Source: JACRAR01 sp041674385
GTDB taxonomy: Bacteria; Pseudomonadota; Gammaproteobacteria; Burkholderiales; Rhodocyclaceae
Reading direction: 5' to 3'
NCBI GenBank assembly: GCA_041674385.1
Contig: JBAYVU010000011.1
Span: 15,263 to 79,262, forward strand
Length of the DNA: 64,000 nt
Shown: in pieces, positions 36,328 through 47,314 of the stretch
How positions within the stretch are numbered: the first letter of the stretch is position 1
Layout: each line of letters begins with the position of its first letter
Made by a program: the position numbers and the translations under genes
Notes under the pieces: model-generated
Seen by the model: only the letters and a program-made list of their open reading frames with translations
What the model was told of the DNA's origin: nothing
The model's database searches: none

Positions 36328-37906
36328 TATTCTGGGTCGGGTCTTTGATGTCGCAGGTCTTGCAGTGGACGCAGTTCTGCGCATTGATCTGCAAGCGCGG
36401 ATTGCTGCCGTCGGCGTCACGCAGAATCTCATACACGCCGGCTGGACAGTAGCGCTGCTCGGGGGCATCGTAGAGCGCAAGGTTGACCTTGATCGGTACC
36501 TCGGGATCCTTCAGGGTCAGGTGACAAGGCTGGTTTTCCTCGTGGTTGGTGTTCGACAGGAACACCGAGGAGAGGCGGTCGAAGCTGATCACGCCATCGG
36601 GCTTGGGATAATCGATCGGCGTGCATTCGGCGGCTTTCTTCAGCTTCAGGTGGTCGGCCGTGAGGTGCAGTGTCCACGGCGCCTTGCCGCGGAACAGGAC
36701 TTGGTCCATGCCGAACATCAGCGAGCCGAGATAGAGGCCTTTGCTCATCCATGGCTTGAAATTGCGCGCTTTGCGGAGTTCCTCGAATATCCAGCTCTCA
36801 CGGAATTTTTGCGGATAGGCGGTGAGTTCGTCGTGGCTGCGGGAGCTGCCGAGTGCTTCAGAGACGGCTTCGGCGGCCAGCATGCCGCTCTTGATGGCGG
36901 TATGGCTGCCCTTGATGCGTGAGCCGATGAACATGCCGGCATCGTCGCCGAGCAATGCGCCACCCGGGAATATCAGTTTCGGCAGGGCTTGCAAACCGCC
37001 CGCGGCGATGGCGCGGGCACCGTAGGAAATGCGCTTGCCGCCTTCGAGCATCGGCCGAACCTTGGGATGCGTCTTGTAGCGCTGGAATTCCTCGAACGGC
37101 GACAGATAGGGATTGGAATACGCCAGGCCGACCACATAGCCGATCGCCACCAGGTTCTCGCCGTAGTGGTAGCAGAACGAACCGCCGTAGGTGTCGGCCG
37201 GCAGCGGCCAGCCGGCAGTGTGCATGACCATGCCCTTGACATGTTGCTCAGGCTTGATTTCCCACAGCTCCTTGATGCCGATGGCATAGACTTGCGGGTC
37301 GGCGCCGTTGCGCAGGTTGAATTTCTGCTCCAGCTGCTTGCCCAGGTGGCCGCGGCAGCCTTCGGCGAACAGGGTGTATTTGGCGAGCAACTCCATGCCG
37401 GGCTGATAGGCCGGCGTGGGCTGTCCGTCATGGCCGACGCCCATGTCGCCGGTGGCGACGCCCTTGACGCTGCCATCGTCGTTGTACAGGAGTTCGGCGC
37501 CGGCAAATCCCGGGTAGATTTCCACGCCCAGCGCTTCGGCCTGCTGTCCAAGCCAGCGGCAGAGGTTGCCGAGGCTGATGATGTAATTGCCGTGGTTAAC
37601 GAAACAGTTGGGCAGCAGGAAATTGGGCACCTGCATCCCGCCGGTTTCGGAGAGCATCAGGAAACGGTCTTCGCCCACCAGCGTATCGAGCGGCGCATTC
37701 TGCGCCTGCCAGTCGGGGATCAGTTCGTTGAGCGCGCGCGGATCCATGATTGCGCCGGAGAGGATGTGGGCGCCGATTTCGGCGCCTTTCTCGATCAGGC
37801 AGACAGAGGTCTCGGCATTCAACTGCTTCAACCGGATCGCCGCTGCCAGCCCGGCGGGACCACCACCGACGATCAGTACGTCAAATTCCATCGCTTCGCG
37901 TTCCAT
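36275..37906 (-). CDS. electron transfer flavoprotein-ubiquinone oxidoreductase
   Basis: ETF-QO transfers electrons from reduced EtfAB to ubiquinone at the inner membrane. From the ATG at 37906, which has an AGGGGA site, the protein is 543 aa. It has the FAD loop (VLIVGGGPAGLAAAI), HILSGAIMDP, the quinone-side GFAGAELLY and HTAGWPLPADTYGGSF segments, LLGDDAGMFIGSRIKGSHTAIKSG, and a C-terminal 4Fe-4S cluster site (CPAGVYE, CVHCKTCDIKDP). Its presence with etfBA makes the complete path from acyl-CoA to ubiquinone. The 3' end overlaps the EAL gene on the other strand. Confidence 0.96.
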   Translation of the reverse strand: MEREAMEFDVLIVGGGPAGLAAAIRLKQLNAETSVCLIEKGAEIGAHILSGAIMDPRALNELIPDWQAQNAPLDTLVGEDRFLMLSETGGMQVPNFLLPNCFVNHGNYIISLGNLCRWLGQQAEALGVEIYPGFAGAELLYNDDGSVKGVATGDMGVGHDGQPTPAYQPGMELLAKYTLFAEGCRGHLGKQLEQKFNLRNGADPQVYAIGIKELWEIKPEQHVKGMVMHTAGWPLPADTYGGSFCYHYGENLVAIGYVVGLAYSNPYLSPFEEFQRYKTHPKVRPMLEGGKRISYGARAIAAGGLQALPKLIFPGGALLGDDAGMFIGSRIKGSHTAIKSGMLAAEAVSEALGSSRSHDELTAYPQKFRESWIFEELRKARNFKPWMSKGLYLGSLMFGMDQVLFRGKAPWTLHLTADHLKLKKAAECTPIDYPKPDGVISFDRLSSVFLSNTNHEENQPCHLTLKDPEVPIKVNLALYDAPEQRYCPAGVYEILRDADGSNPRLQINAQNCVHCKTCDIKDPTQNINWIVPQGGEGPVYPGM

Positions 37907-37972
37907 GTATTTCCCCTGGCTGTTGTTACCCGGATATTCCTTGTCATTCCGATCATTTCTTGGCCTGGATAT

Positions 37973-37978
37973 TATAAT
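37973..37978 (+). promoter_or_regulatory. -10 box upstream of the thioesterase
   Basis: A perfect TATAAT, 31 bases upstream of the thioesterase ATG. No convincing -35 box is seen. Confidence 0.35.
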
Positions 37979-38008
37979 TCCAATCGTGTGAATTGGCTTC
38001 CGCTCAAA

Positions 38009-38431
38009 ATGGATCATTATCGCAAGTTGGTTTTTACTTCACTTGTTCCGATTCGCTGGGGCGACATGGACACCTTGGGCCATGTCAATAACACCGTCTA
38101 TTTTCGCTATGTCGAACAGGCGCGCGTCGAGTGGCTGGACTCGGTGGCGCCTCGCTCGAAGCGGCCACCCGACTTGTCGATTGTGATTGTGAACACCAGT
38201 TGTTCCTTTCTGATTCCGCTCGTTTATCCGGGTTCTGTCGAGGTGCGTTTGTACACTGGGCATGCCGGGCGCAGCAGTTTGCCGACCTATTTCGACATGC
38301 GTCGGCCTGGAGAAGACCGGCTATATGCCGAAGGTGCGGCCAAGCTCGTCTGGATGAATCCGCTCACCGGCAAGTCGATTCCCTTGCCCGACGAGATTCG
38401 TCGCTTGGCCGCAGACACGGCTTCGACCTGA
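38009..38431 (+). CDS. acyl-CoA thioesterase (hotdog, 4HBT/YbgC-like)
   Basis: A 140-residue hotdog-fold thioesterase that hydrolyses a thioester, probably an acyl-CoA. The family motif is IRWGDMDTLGHVNNTVYFRY, with the catalytic-type Asp and GHVNN, then EQARVEWL. The ATG at 38009 is chosen because family proteins start just ahead of that block; the frame is open further upstream only as a shadow of ETF-QO. It is 14 bases before the acetoacetyl-CoA synthetase gene and likely in one unit with it. Confidence 0.9.
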   Translation: MDHYRKLVFTSLVPIRWGDMDTLGHVNNTVYFRYVEQARVEWLDSVAPRSKRPPDLSIVIVNTSCSFLIPLVYPGSVEVRLYTGHAGRSSLPTYFDMRRPGEDRLYAEGAAKLVWMNPLTGKSIPLPDEIRRLAADTAST

Positions 38432-38445
38432 CCGGAGGACATGCG

Positions 38446-40422
<1,977 letters not shown>

Positions 40423-40423
40423 C

Positions 40424-40969
40424 ATGCTGATGAATAAGGATCATTCCGTGTTGCTGGTAGTCGATATGCAGGAGCGCTTGCTGCCGGCGGTCCACGATTG
40501 GCAGCGGCTGCTCGACAACGTCCGCTGGCTGGTGCTGGTGGCGCAGAAGCTGGGCGTTCCGGTGCTGGCGAGCGAGCAGTATCCGCAAGGTCTTGGCCCG
40601 ACGCACTCGGCATTGCGAGGCCTGCTGGCGCCGCAATGCATTGCCGAGAAGCTGCATTTCTCCTGCGTGGCGGCGCAATGCCTGTCCGCCTTGCCCGGAG
40701 CAGAGCGGCCGCAAGTGGTGGTGTGCGGCATCGAGTCGCATGTCTGCGTGCTGCAAACGGCGCTGGAATTGGGCGAGCAGGGCAAGCAGGTGTTTGTCGT
40801 CGCCGATGCCGTTGGTTCGCGCGAGCCCGACAGCAAAGCGCTGGCGCTGGAACGCATGCGTCGTCATGGCGTCGAAGTGGTGTCGCGCGAAATGGTGGCC
40901 TTCGAGTGGCTGAAACAGGCCGGCACGCCTTTGTTCAAGGAAATCAGTACCCAATATCTGCGCGGATAA
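40424..40969 (+). CDS. isochorismatase-like cysteine hydrolase
   Basis: A 181-residue protein with the isochorismatase fold. The catalytic triad is readable: Asp14 in VVDMQERL, Lys76 in IAEKLHFS, Cys108 in IESHVCVLQ, with a cis-peptide-type VVVCGIE just before. Family members split amides or nicotinamide-like substrates, or isochorismate; no substrate can be told. It follows the acetoacetyl-CoA synthetase stop by one base, so the two are co-translated. The following gap holds the pyrG promoter. Confidence 0.88.
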   Translation: MLMNKDHSVLLVVDMQERLLPAVHDWQRLLDNVRWLVLVAQKLGVPVLASEQYPQGLGPTHSALRGLLAPQCIAEKLHFSCVAAQCLSALPGAERPQVVVCGIESHVCVLQTALELGEQGKQVFVVADAVGSREPDSKALALERMRRHGVEVVSREMVAFEWLKQAGTPLFKEISTQYLRG

Positions 40970-40987
40970 AAACTCCGGTGACATGCA

Positions 40988-41016
40988 TTGAGTGGTCGGA
41001 CGAATTCGGCTATTAT
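40988..41016 (+). promoter_or_regulatory. sigma-70 promoter of pyrG
   Basis: TTGAGT (40988-40993) and TATTAT (41011-41016) are separated by 17 bases. A start near 41023 would leave a 20-base leader before the pyrG ATG at 41043. Confidence 0.6.
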
Positions 41017-41042
41017 TTGGCTTTCCTGCACCCGCAATATCC

Positions 41043-42674
41043 ATGACTAAATACGTCTTCGTTACGGGTGGTGTCGTGTCCTCTTTGGGCAAAGGCATCG
41101 CAGCCGCTTCGCTGGGAGCGATACTCGAATCCCGCGGCATCAAGATTACCCATCTCAAACTCGATCCCTACATCAACGTCGATCCCGGCACGATGTCGCC
41201 GTTTCAGCATGGCGAAGTTTTCGTTACCGAGGATGGCGCCGAGACCGACCTCGATCTGGGTCATTACGAGCGATTCACCAGCGCCAAGATGGGCAAGCGC
41301 AACAACTTCACCACCGGCCAGATTTACGAGTCGGTGATCAAGAAGGAACGGCGCGGCGAGTATCTCGGCAAGACGGTTCAAGTGATCCCGCATATCACCG
41401 ACGAGATCAAGCTTTTCATCAAACGCGGCGCGGAAGGCGCGGATGTGGCCATCGTCGAGGTCGGCGGCACGGTCGGCGACATCGAGTCCTTGCCGTTTCT
41501 CGAAGCCATCCGCCAGATGAGCATCGAGGAAGGCCGAATCAATACCTGCTTCATCCATCTGACGCTGCTGCCATGGATCGGCGCCGCAGGAGAACTGAAG
41601 ACCAAGCCGACCCAGCATTCGGTCAAGGAGCTGCGCGAAATCGGCATTCAGCCGGATATCCTGCTGTGTCGCGCCGACCGGCCGGTACCTGACGACGAGC
41701 GACGCAAGATTGCCTTGTTTACCAATGTCCAGTCCGAGGCGGTGATCTCGGCGGTCGATGCCGACAGTATCTACATGATTCCCGGCCAACTGCATCACCA
41801 GATGCTCGACGAGATTGTCTGTCACAAGCTCGGCATCCTTGCCCGTGCCGCCGATCTGTCGGTGTGGAACAGGTTGGTGAATGCGCTCCAGCATCCGCAG
41901 CATGCGGTCGATATCGCCTTTGTCGGCAAATATGTCGATCTTACCGAGTCGTACAAGTCGTTGATCGAAGCGCTGTTGCATGCGGGGATTCATACCCGCA
42001 GCAAGGTGAATATCCACTACCTGGACTCGGAAGAGACCGAGCGCGGCGGCACCGCCAAGCTGGCTGGTATGGACGGTATTTTGGTGCCGGGCGGTTTCGG
42101 CAAGCGCGGCACCGAAGGCAAAATTGCGGCGATCCGCTATGCCCGAGAGAACAAGATACCCTATCTCGGCATCTGCCTGGGCATGCAACTGGCCACCATC
42201 GAATTTTCCCGTCATGTCGCGGGACTGGCGGGTGCCAACAGCACCGAGTTTGATGCCGACACCCCGCATCCGGTGGTTGCCCTGATTACCGAATGGCTGG
42301 ATCGTGAAGGCAAGCTTGAACGCCGCGATGACCAATCGAATCTCGGCGGCACCATGCGCCTGGGGGCGCAACGCTGTCCAATCAGGCCGGGTACGCTGGC
42401 AGCGCGGATTTACGGTACCGAAGTGAATGAGCGGCACCGTCACCGTTATGAGGTGAACAACTTCTATGTTCCCAAGCTTGAGGCGGCGGGCATGCTCATC
42501 AGTGCGCGCACCCCAACCGAGAATCTGCCGGAGATGATGGAGCTTCCCGCTGAAACGCATCCCTGGTTCGTCGGCGTGCAGTTCCATCCGGAATTCACCA
42601 GCAATCCGCGCACCGGCCATCCATTATTCATCTCCTATGTCCAGGCGGCACTGGCGAAAAAGGGCTTGGCGTGA
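41043..42674 (+). CDS. pyrG: CTP synthase
   Basis: CTP synthase aminates UTP to CTP with glutamine. The 543-residue protein has the N-terminal amidoligase domain (KYVFVTGGVVSSLGKGIAAAS, LKLDPYINVDPGTMSP, EDGAETDLDLGHYERF) and the C-terminal glutamine amidotransferase domain with the nucleophile Cys in YLGICLGMQLA and the His/Glu pair in GVQFHPEFTS. Length equals the enteric enzyme within two residues. It heads the pyrG-kdsA-eno-ftsB cluster with its own promoter. An in-frame codon at 40992 is rejected because it lies inside the promoter. Confidence 0.98.
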   Translation: MTKYVFVTGGVVSSLGKGIAAASLGAILESRGIKITHLKLDPYINVDPGTMSPFQHGEVFVTEDGAETDLDLGHYERFTSAKMGKRNNFTTGQIYESVIKKERRGEYLGKTVQVIPHITDEIKLFIKRGAEGADVAIVEVGGTVGDIESLPFLEAIRQMSIEEGRINTCFIHLTLLPWIGAAGELKTKPTQHSVKELREIGIQPDILLCRADRPVPDDERRKIALFTNVQSEAVISAVDADSIYMIPGQLHHQMLDEIVCHKLGILARAADLSVWNRLVNALQHPQHAVDIAFVGKYVDLTESYKSLIEALLHAGIHTRSKVNIHYLDSEETERGGTAKLAGMDGILVPGGFGKRGTEGKIAAIRYARENKIPYLGICLGMQLATIEFSRHVAGLAGANSTEFDADTPHPVVALITEWLDREGKLERRDDQSNLGGTMRLGAQRCPIRPGTLAARIYGTEVNERHRHRYEVNNFYVPKLEAAGMLISARTPTENLPEMMELPAETHPWFVGVQFHPEFTSNPRTGHPLFISYVQAALAKKGLA

Positions 42675-42705
42675 ATCTGTGCGGCCAAATTTGGGAACCC
42701 GCACC

Positions 42706-43539
42706 ATGAAACTGTGCGGCTTTGAGATCGGGCTGGATCAGCCATTGTTCCTGATCGCCGGGCCCTGCGTGATCGAATCGCGCCAGTTGGCGTTCGATAC
42801 CGCCGGGCAGCTCAAGGAAATTTGCGCTGCCCTGAACATCCCTTTTATTTACAAGTCGTCTTTCGACAAGGCCAATCGCAGTTCGGGCGGGTCGCCGCGC
42901 GGACCCGGCATGGACATGGGGTTGGCGATCCTGGCCGAGGTCAGGCAACAGATCGGCGTGCCGGTCTTGACCGATGTGCATACGGAAGGTCAGATCAGCG
43001 AAGTTGCCGAGGTGGTCGACGTCCTACAAACGCCAGCCTTCCTCTGCCGCCAGACCGATTTCATCGAGGCTGTGGCTACCTGCGGCAAGCCGGTCAACAT
43101 CAAGAAAGGGCAATTTCTCGCGCCGGGCGACATGCGGCATGTTGTCGCCAAGGCCAAGCAGGCCAACGGCGGTGCGGATAGCATCATGGTGTGCGAACGC
43201 GGTGCCAGTTTTGGCTACAACAATCTCGTCTCGGATATGCGCAGCCTGGTCATCCTGCGTGAGACGGGTTGTCCGGTGGTGTTCGACGCCACGCACTCGG
43301 TGCAGTTGCCAGGCGGGCAGGGCACGAGTTCCGGCGGACAGCACGAGTTCGTGTCGGTGCTGGCGCGCGCGGCGGTGGCGGTCGGCATCTCCGGGCTGTT
43401 CATGGAAACCCATCCAAACCCGGACCAGGCGTTCTCCGATGGTCCCAATGCCTGGCCGCTAGGAAAGATGCGGGCATTGCTCGAATCCCTGCGCGACATC
43501 GATGCATTGGTCAAGCAGCATGGTTTTCAGGAGATGTGA
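42706..43539 (+). CDS. kdsA: 3-deoxy-8-phosphooctulonate synthase
   Basis: KdsA joins arabinose-5-phosphate and phosphoenolpyruvate to make KDO-8-phosphate for lipopolysaccharide. The 277-residue TIM barrel shows LIAGPCVIES, YKSSFDKANRSS, LTDVHTE, GDFLCRQTDF-like AFLCRQTDFIEAV, NIKKGQFLAPGDM, and FDATHSVQLPGGQG. The ATG at 42706 gives the standard N-terminus; an earlier start overlaps pyrG. It lies 31 bases after pyrG and before eno, whose product is its phosphoenolpyruvate substrate. Confidence 0.97.
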   Translation: MKLCGFEIGLDQPLFLIAGPCVIESRQLAFDTAGQLKEICAALNIPFIYKSSFDKANRSSGGSPRGPGMDMGLAILAEVRQQIGVPVLTDVHTEGQISEVAEVVDVLQTPAFLCRQTDFIEAVATCGKPVNIKKGQFLAPGDMRHVVAKAKQANGGADSIMVCERGASFGYNNLVSDMRSLVILRETGCPVVFDATHSVQLPGGQGTSSGGQHEFVSVLARAAVAVGISGLFMETHPNPDQAFSDGPNAWPLGKMRALLESLRDIDALVKQHGFQEM

Positions 43540-43588
43540 GCGTGGCCGCTTATCTCAATTTAAGTTTAATTTTTATTAGGAAAACACT

Positions 43589-44875
43589 ATGAGTGCCATC
43601 GTTGATGTCGTCGCCCGCGAGATTCTCGACTCGCGCGGCAATCCTACCGTCGAAGCCGACGTTCTGCTCGAATCCGGCCTGATGGGCCGCGCTGCCGTGC
43701 CTTCCGGCGCTTCCACCGGTTCGCGCGAGGCCATCGAGCTGCGCGACGGCGATGCTGCGCGTTATCTCGGCAAAGGCGTCTTGCAGGCCGTGGAGAACGT
43801 CAATACGGAAATTTCCGAGGCGATCATCGGCCTCGATGCCGAGGAGCAATCCTTTATCGACAAGGTGCTGATCGACCTCGATGCCAGCGAAAACAAATCG
43901 CGTCTTGGCGCCAATGCGATGCTGGCCGTGTCGATCGCGGTGGCCAAGGCTGCGGCCGAAGAGGCTGGCCTGCCGCTGTACCGGTACTTCGGCGGTTCCG
44001 GGCCGATGCAGATGCCGGTGCCGATGATGAACGTCGTCAATGGCGGCGCGCATGCCAACAACAACCTCGATATCCAGGAGTTCATGATCCTGCCGGTCGG
44101 CGCCAAGAGCTTTCGCGAGGCCTTGCGCAGCGGCGCCGAGGTGTTTCATCACCTCAAGAAGCTGGTCGATAAGAAAGGCTATCCGACCACTGTCGGCGAC
44201 GAAGGCGGCTTTGCCCCCAATGTGGCCGGCAACGACGAAGCGATTGAACTCATCCTCAAGGCTATCGAGAGCGCCGGTTATACACCAGGCCAGGATGTGA
44301 TGCTGGGCCTTGATTGCGCCGCCTCGGAGTTTTACAAGGATGGCAAGTACCACCTGGCTTCGGAGAAACTGGAATTGACCTCGGAAGCTTTCGCGGACTA
44401 CCTGTCCAATCTCGCCGACAAGTATCCGATCATCAGCATCGAGGACGGCATGGCGGAGAACGACTGGGCCGGCTGGAAAATCCTCACCGACAGGCTCGGC
44501 AAGTCGGTGCAAGTCGTCGGCGATGATTTGTTCGTCACCAATACCAAGATACTCCGCGAGGGCATCGCCAAGGGCATCGCCAACTCGATCCTGATCAAGA
44601 TCAACCAGATCGGTACGCTTACCGAAACCTTTGCCGCCGTGGAAATGGCCAAGCGTGCGGGCTATACCTCGGTCATCTCGCACCGCTCGGGAGAGACCGA
44701 GGACTCGACCATTGCCGACATCGCCGTGGGTCTCAACGCCATGCAGATCAAGACGGGTTCGCTATCCCGTTCCGATCGCATCGCCAAGTACAACCAGTTG
44801 CTGCGCATCGAGGAGGATCTGGGCGATACCGTCAGCTACCCCGGTCTCCAGGCTTTTTACAATCTGCGCAAATAA
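43589..44875 (+). CDS. eno: enolase
   Basis: Enolase interconverts 2-phosphoglycerate and phosphoenolpyruvate and is also a subunit of the RNA degradosome in many bacteria. The 428-residue protein has AREILDSRGNPTVEAD, GASTGSREAIELRD, VPMMNVVNGGAHANNNLDIQ, the SHRSGETEDSTIADIAV signature, and KTGSLSRSDRIAKYNQLLR. Its leader is AT-rich (TTTAATTTTTATTAGG), which favours strong translation. It lies 49 bases after kdsA and 30 bases before ftsB. Confidence 0.98.
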   Translation: MSAIVDVVAREILDSRGNPTVEADVLLESGLMGRAAVPSGASTGSREAIELRDGDAARYLGKGVLQAVENVNTEISEAIIGLDAEEQSFIDKVLIDLDASENKSRLGANAMLAVSIAVAKAAAEEAGLPLYRYFGGSGPMQMPVPMMNVVNGGAHANNNLDIQEFMILPVGAKSFREALRSGAEVFHHLKKLVDKKGYPTTVGDEGGFAPNVAGNDEAIELILKAIESAGYTPGQDVMLGLDCAASEFYKDGKYHLASEKLELTSEAFADYLSNLADKYPIISIEDGMAENDWAGWKILTDRLGKSVQVVGDDLFVTNTKILREGIAKGIANSILIKINQIGTLTETFAAVEMAKRAGYTSVISHRSGETEDSTIADIAVGLNAMQIKTGSLSRSDRIAKYNQLLRIEEDLGDTVSYPGLQAFYNLRK

Positions 44876-44905
44876 TTTAGAGCTTATATCGGTCGGGAGA
44901 GTGGC

Positions 44906-45184
44906 ATGCGCTGGCCCGTTGCGGTGCTGCTTGCCCTGATTGCGTTGCTGCAATATCCGCTGTGGTTGGGCAAGGGCGGCTGGCTCCGGGTATGGGAAGT
45001 GGATCGCCAACTCCAGGCACAGCGGGAGGTGAATCAGAAGCTGGAGCAGCGCAACGCCGGCCTAGATGCCGAAGTCCGCGATCTCAAGAGCGGCTATGAT
45101 GCGATCGAAGAGCGCGCCCGCTTCGAACTCGGCCTGATCAAGCAGGACGAGATTTTCGTCCAGGTCCCGCAAAAGCAACCCTAA
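44906..45184 (+). CDS. ftsB: cell division protein FtsB
   Basis: FtsB (92 aa) is a bitopic inner-membrane protein of the divisome that pairs with FtsL and FtsQ. It has a short cytoplasmic start, a membrane helix (about 4-22) and a coiled coil (QLQAQREVNQKLEQRNAGL), followed by ARFELGLIKQDEIFVQV, the FtsB C-terminal motif. The position next to eno is conserved in beta- and gammaproteobacteria. Its stop overlaps the convergent carbonic anhydrase gene by 4 bases. Confidence 0.93.
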   Translation: MRWPVAVLLALIALLQYPLWLGKGGWLRVWEVDRQLQAQREVNQKLEQRNAGLDAEVRDLKSGYDAIEERARFELGLIKQDEIFVQVPQKQP

Positions 45185-45705
45185 CCGATACGCTGGAGTT
45201 TCCCGACAAGGTTCTGCCAGTGTTTCACATAATGGTCGGCAGAGTCGAAGAGATGCTGCACCTCAGCGTCGGTCAAGTCGCGTACCACCTTGGCCGGTGA
45301 ACCGAGAATCAGCGTGCGTTCGGGATATATCTTGCCTTCAGGCACCAGCGCACCGGCGCCGACCAGGCAGTGTTTGCCGATGACTGCCTGGTTCAGGATG
45401 ATGGCGCCTATCCCGATCAGCGAACCATCGCCAACGCTGCAACCGTGCAGCATGGCCTGGTGGCCTACGGTGACGCTCTTGCCCAGAGTGATTGGAACGC
45501 CGACATCGGGATGCAGCACTGCGTTATCCTGGATGTTGGTGGCGGCGCCAATGGTGATGAGATCGGTATCGCCACGAACTATCGCACCAAAAAATACGCT
45601 GGCCCCGGATTCGAGGATGACTGAACCGATCACTGTGGCATTGTCGGCGACCCAGGAGTCTGGGGCGCATTGGGGGCGACGATTGCCCAAAGAATAAATT
45701 GCCAT
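45181..45705 (-). CDS. gamma-class carbonic anhydrase family protein
   Basis: A 174-residue left-handed beta-helix protein of the YrdA/PaaY/CaiE group. Hexapeptide repeats run through most of it (WVADNATVIGSVILESGA, IGAATNIQDNAVLHPD). The zinc ligands of the gamma carbonic anhydrase type can be read as His in NAVLHPD, and the pair in VTVGHQAMLHGC. It may hydrate carbon dioxide, or act as a related transferase. It is convergent with ftsB and 4 bases overlap. Confidence 0.9.
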   Translation of the reverse strand: MAIYSLGNRRPQCAPDSWVADNATVIGSVILESGASVFFGAIVRGDTDLITIGAATNIQDNAVLHPDVGVPITLGKSVTVGHQAMLHGCSVGDGSLIGIGAIILNQAVIGKHCLVGAGALVPEGKIYPERTLILGSPAKVVRDLTDAEVQHLFDSADHYVKHWQNLVGKLQRIG

Positions 45706-45839
45706 GGAAAGAAGATGAAAAATATAAGAAGGTTATCTGTTGAAAGCTACCGGTTGCCCACCGAGGTGGGCAAGTGGACATGGCAGGCTTTCCCCGGTTT
45801 CCCCGTTGAAAAATGATACACGCCCAAATAGCTGTTCGG

Positions 45840-46013
45840 TTATGAGGAAACCAGCAGTTTCGGATCGGACCCGGTTGGTTCCGAACTCGGATCGGCCGTT
45901 GTTGTAGCGGCGTTCTTTTCGAGCTTGCGCTTCAGTTTTTCCTCGTTCTTTTTTTTCTTGGCCAATTCTTTCTGGCGTTTCTCAAATTGAAAGTTAGGTT
46001 TTGCCAATTTCAT
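45840..46013 (-). CDS. small lysine-rich conserved-type protein
   Basis: A 57-residue frame read by hand. It starts MKLAKPNFQFEKRQKELAKK, followed by KKNEEKLKRKLEKN, then a neutral Ala/Thr/Pro/Ser tail. About one third of the residues are Lys or Arg. A GAGGTG ribosome-binding stretch lies directly before the ATG. Small proteins with the KPNFQFEKRQKELAKK-type start are common in betaproteobacteria and have no known role; the charged helix suggests nucleic-acid or ribosome contact, an inference only. Confidence 0.7.
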   Translation of the reverse strand: MKLAKPNFQFEKRQKELAKKKKNEEKLKRKLEKNAATTTADPSSEPTGSDPKLLVSS

Positions 46014-46081
46014 CACCTCTGTATGGAAACGAATCGATCTCGGTTTGTTTCAAGCCCACGGCGCGTGCCGAATAATATCCT

Positions 46082-46903
46082 TTAAGCCGAACAGAAAAAC
46101 CGCTGGTTCAATTCTTCCAAACCCAGCGTTTGCAGCAATTCCTTCAAGCGGTCCGCCGATCGCTTGCGCGGCTGATCGTCGCGGCGGGCGATGATCAACT
46201 CATTCTTCAGCGAGTGTTCCCAACCCACCAATTCGGTCACGCTGACTTTGTAACCATGCGCTTCCAGTTGCAGACAGCGCAGCACATTGGTCATCAGGCT
46301 GCCAAACTCCCGCGTGTGCAGCGGGTGACGCCAAAGCTCGGCCAGGATGTTGTTGGGAATGGCTTGGCTCTTGTTCCTTTTGAGGGCTGCGGCCACTTCG
46401 GCTTGACAGCAGGGTACCAAAACGACGAATTTTACCTGTCTTGCCAGAGCAAACCTAATGGCATCGTCTGTGGCCGTATCGCAGGCATGCAGCGCGGTGA
46501 CCAGGTCGATTCTTGCCGGCAAATGTTCAGAGTGCATGGATTCCGCAACCGACAGGTTGAGGAAGCTCATCTCGCGAAAATCGAGTTTTTGCGCAAGATT
46601 CCGGGACTTGTTCACCAGCTCGTCGCGCGTTTCGATTCCGTAAATATGCTTCCCGATGCTCAGGTGCTTGAAGAATAGATCGTAAAGAATGAATCCCAGA
46701 TAGGATTTCCCAGCGCCATGATCCACCAGTTGAAGGTCGGCTTGAGTGGTCTGGATTTCCTGCAACAGCGGCTCGATGAACTGGTAAAGATGGTATATCT
46801 GCTTGAGCTTGCGTTGGCTATCCTGATTCATTTTGCCATCGCGCGTCAGGATGTGCAGTTCTTTCAGTAGTTCAATCGATTGGCCGGGCTTGATTTCTGG
46901 CAT
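46082..46903 (-). CDS. class I SAM-dependent methyltransferase (Methyltransf_32-like)
   Basis: A 273-residue protein with an S-adenosylmethionine motif I (LQLVDHGAGKSYLGFILYD), a downstream motif with YGIETRDELV, and LVTALHACDTATDDAIRFAL. These are typical of the GSTCD-like Methyltransf_32 group. LVPCCQAEV adds a conserved CC. The substrate is unknown. The ATG at 46903 is preferred, as the upstream 59 residues of the open frame are Pro/Arg-rich and have no family character. The ribosome-binding site is weak. Confidence 0.8.
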   Translation of the reverse strand: MPEIKPGQSIELLKELHILTRDGKMNQDSQRKLKQIYHLYQFIEPLLQEIQTTQADLQLVDHGAGKSYLGFILYDLFFKHLSIGKHIYGIETRDELVNKSRNLAQKLDFREMSFLNLSVAESMHSEHLPARIDLVTALHACDTATDDAIRFALARQVKFVVLVPCCQAEVAAALKRNKSQAIPNNILAELWRHPLHTREFGSLMTNVLRCLQLEAHGYKVSVTELVGWEHSLKNELIIARRDDQPRKRSADRLKELLQTLGLEELNQRFFCSA

Positions 46904-46979
46904 AGGTTTCGGGTGGGGCCATGTTTCCGTTGATGCATCGAAATCGCAGGCAAACAGGCTTTGATGGTCTGAGCAGGGT

Positions 46980-47183
46980 TCACTCCGGAGCATACTGGAA
47001 ATCGGTCGGCGCCGGAAGAAAATCGCTGGAGTGAATGGCCCCACGCTCAAGTTTTTCCCGCTGTCTGTCGTAATACACATTACAGACGTCAGGAGATTGA
47101 AAATGGCATTCAGAGTAAGCTACAAGGGTATTACGGAGCACCTGGGCGGCTTGGAATCCGTGTTTGAATTCCTTGTCAGGCAT
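46980..47183 (-). CDS. hypothetical small protein
   Basis: A possible 67-residue protein beginning MPDKEFKHGFQAAQVLRN with a GGAGG ribosome-binding site seven bases before the ATG at 47183. It is rich in charged and aromatic residues and has no family that I recognise. An opposing frame on the plus strand (47103-47240) also has an AGGAG site, so only one of the two is likely real; the minus strand has the better site and lies head-to-tail with the methyltransferase. Confidence 0.35.
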   Translation of the reverse strand: MPDKEFKHGFQAAQVLRNTLVAYSECHFQSPDVCNVYYDRQREKLERGAIHSSDFLPAPTDFQYAPE

Positions 47184-47314
47184 TGGGGATCCTCCGAGAA
47201 AGCGTTTGAAATTGGAGTGAAAATCGAGCCGGTGCTGTAACAACGTATCCATACGCCGGCGTACGCTTATGTGAGAAATTTACATCAGCACGGATGCCGG
47301 AACAGTCTGTCGTA

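Noticed and set aside
47103..47240. plus-strand 45-residue frame with AGGAG site as a gene
   Set aside because: The site is weaker than that of the opposing frame, the product has no similarity that I recognise, and it ends just before the riboswitch promoter.
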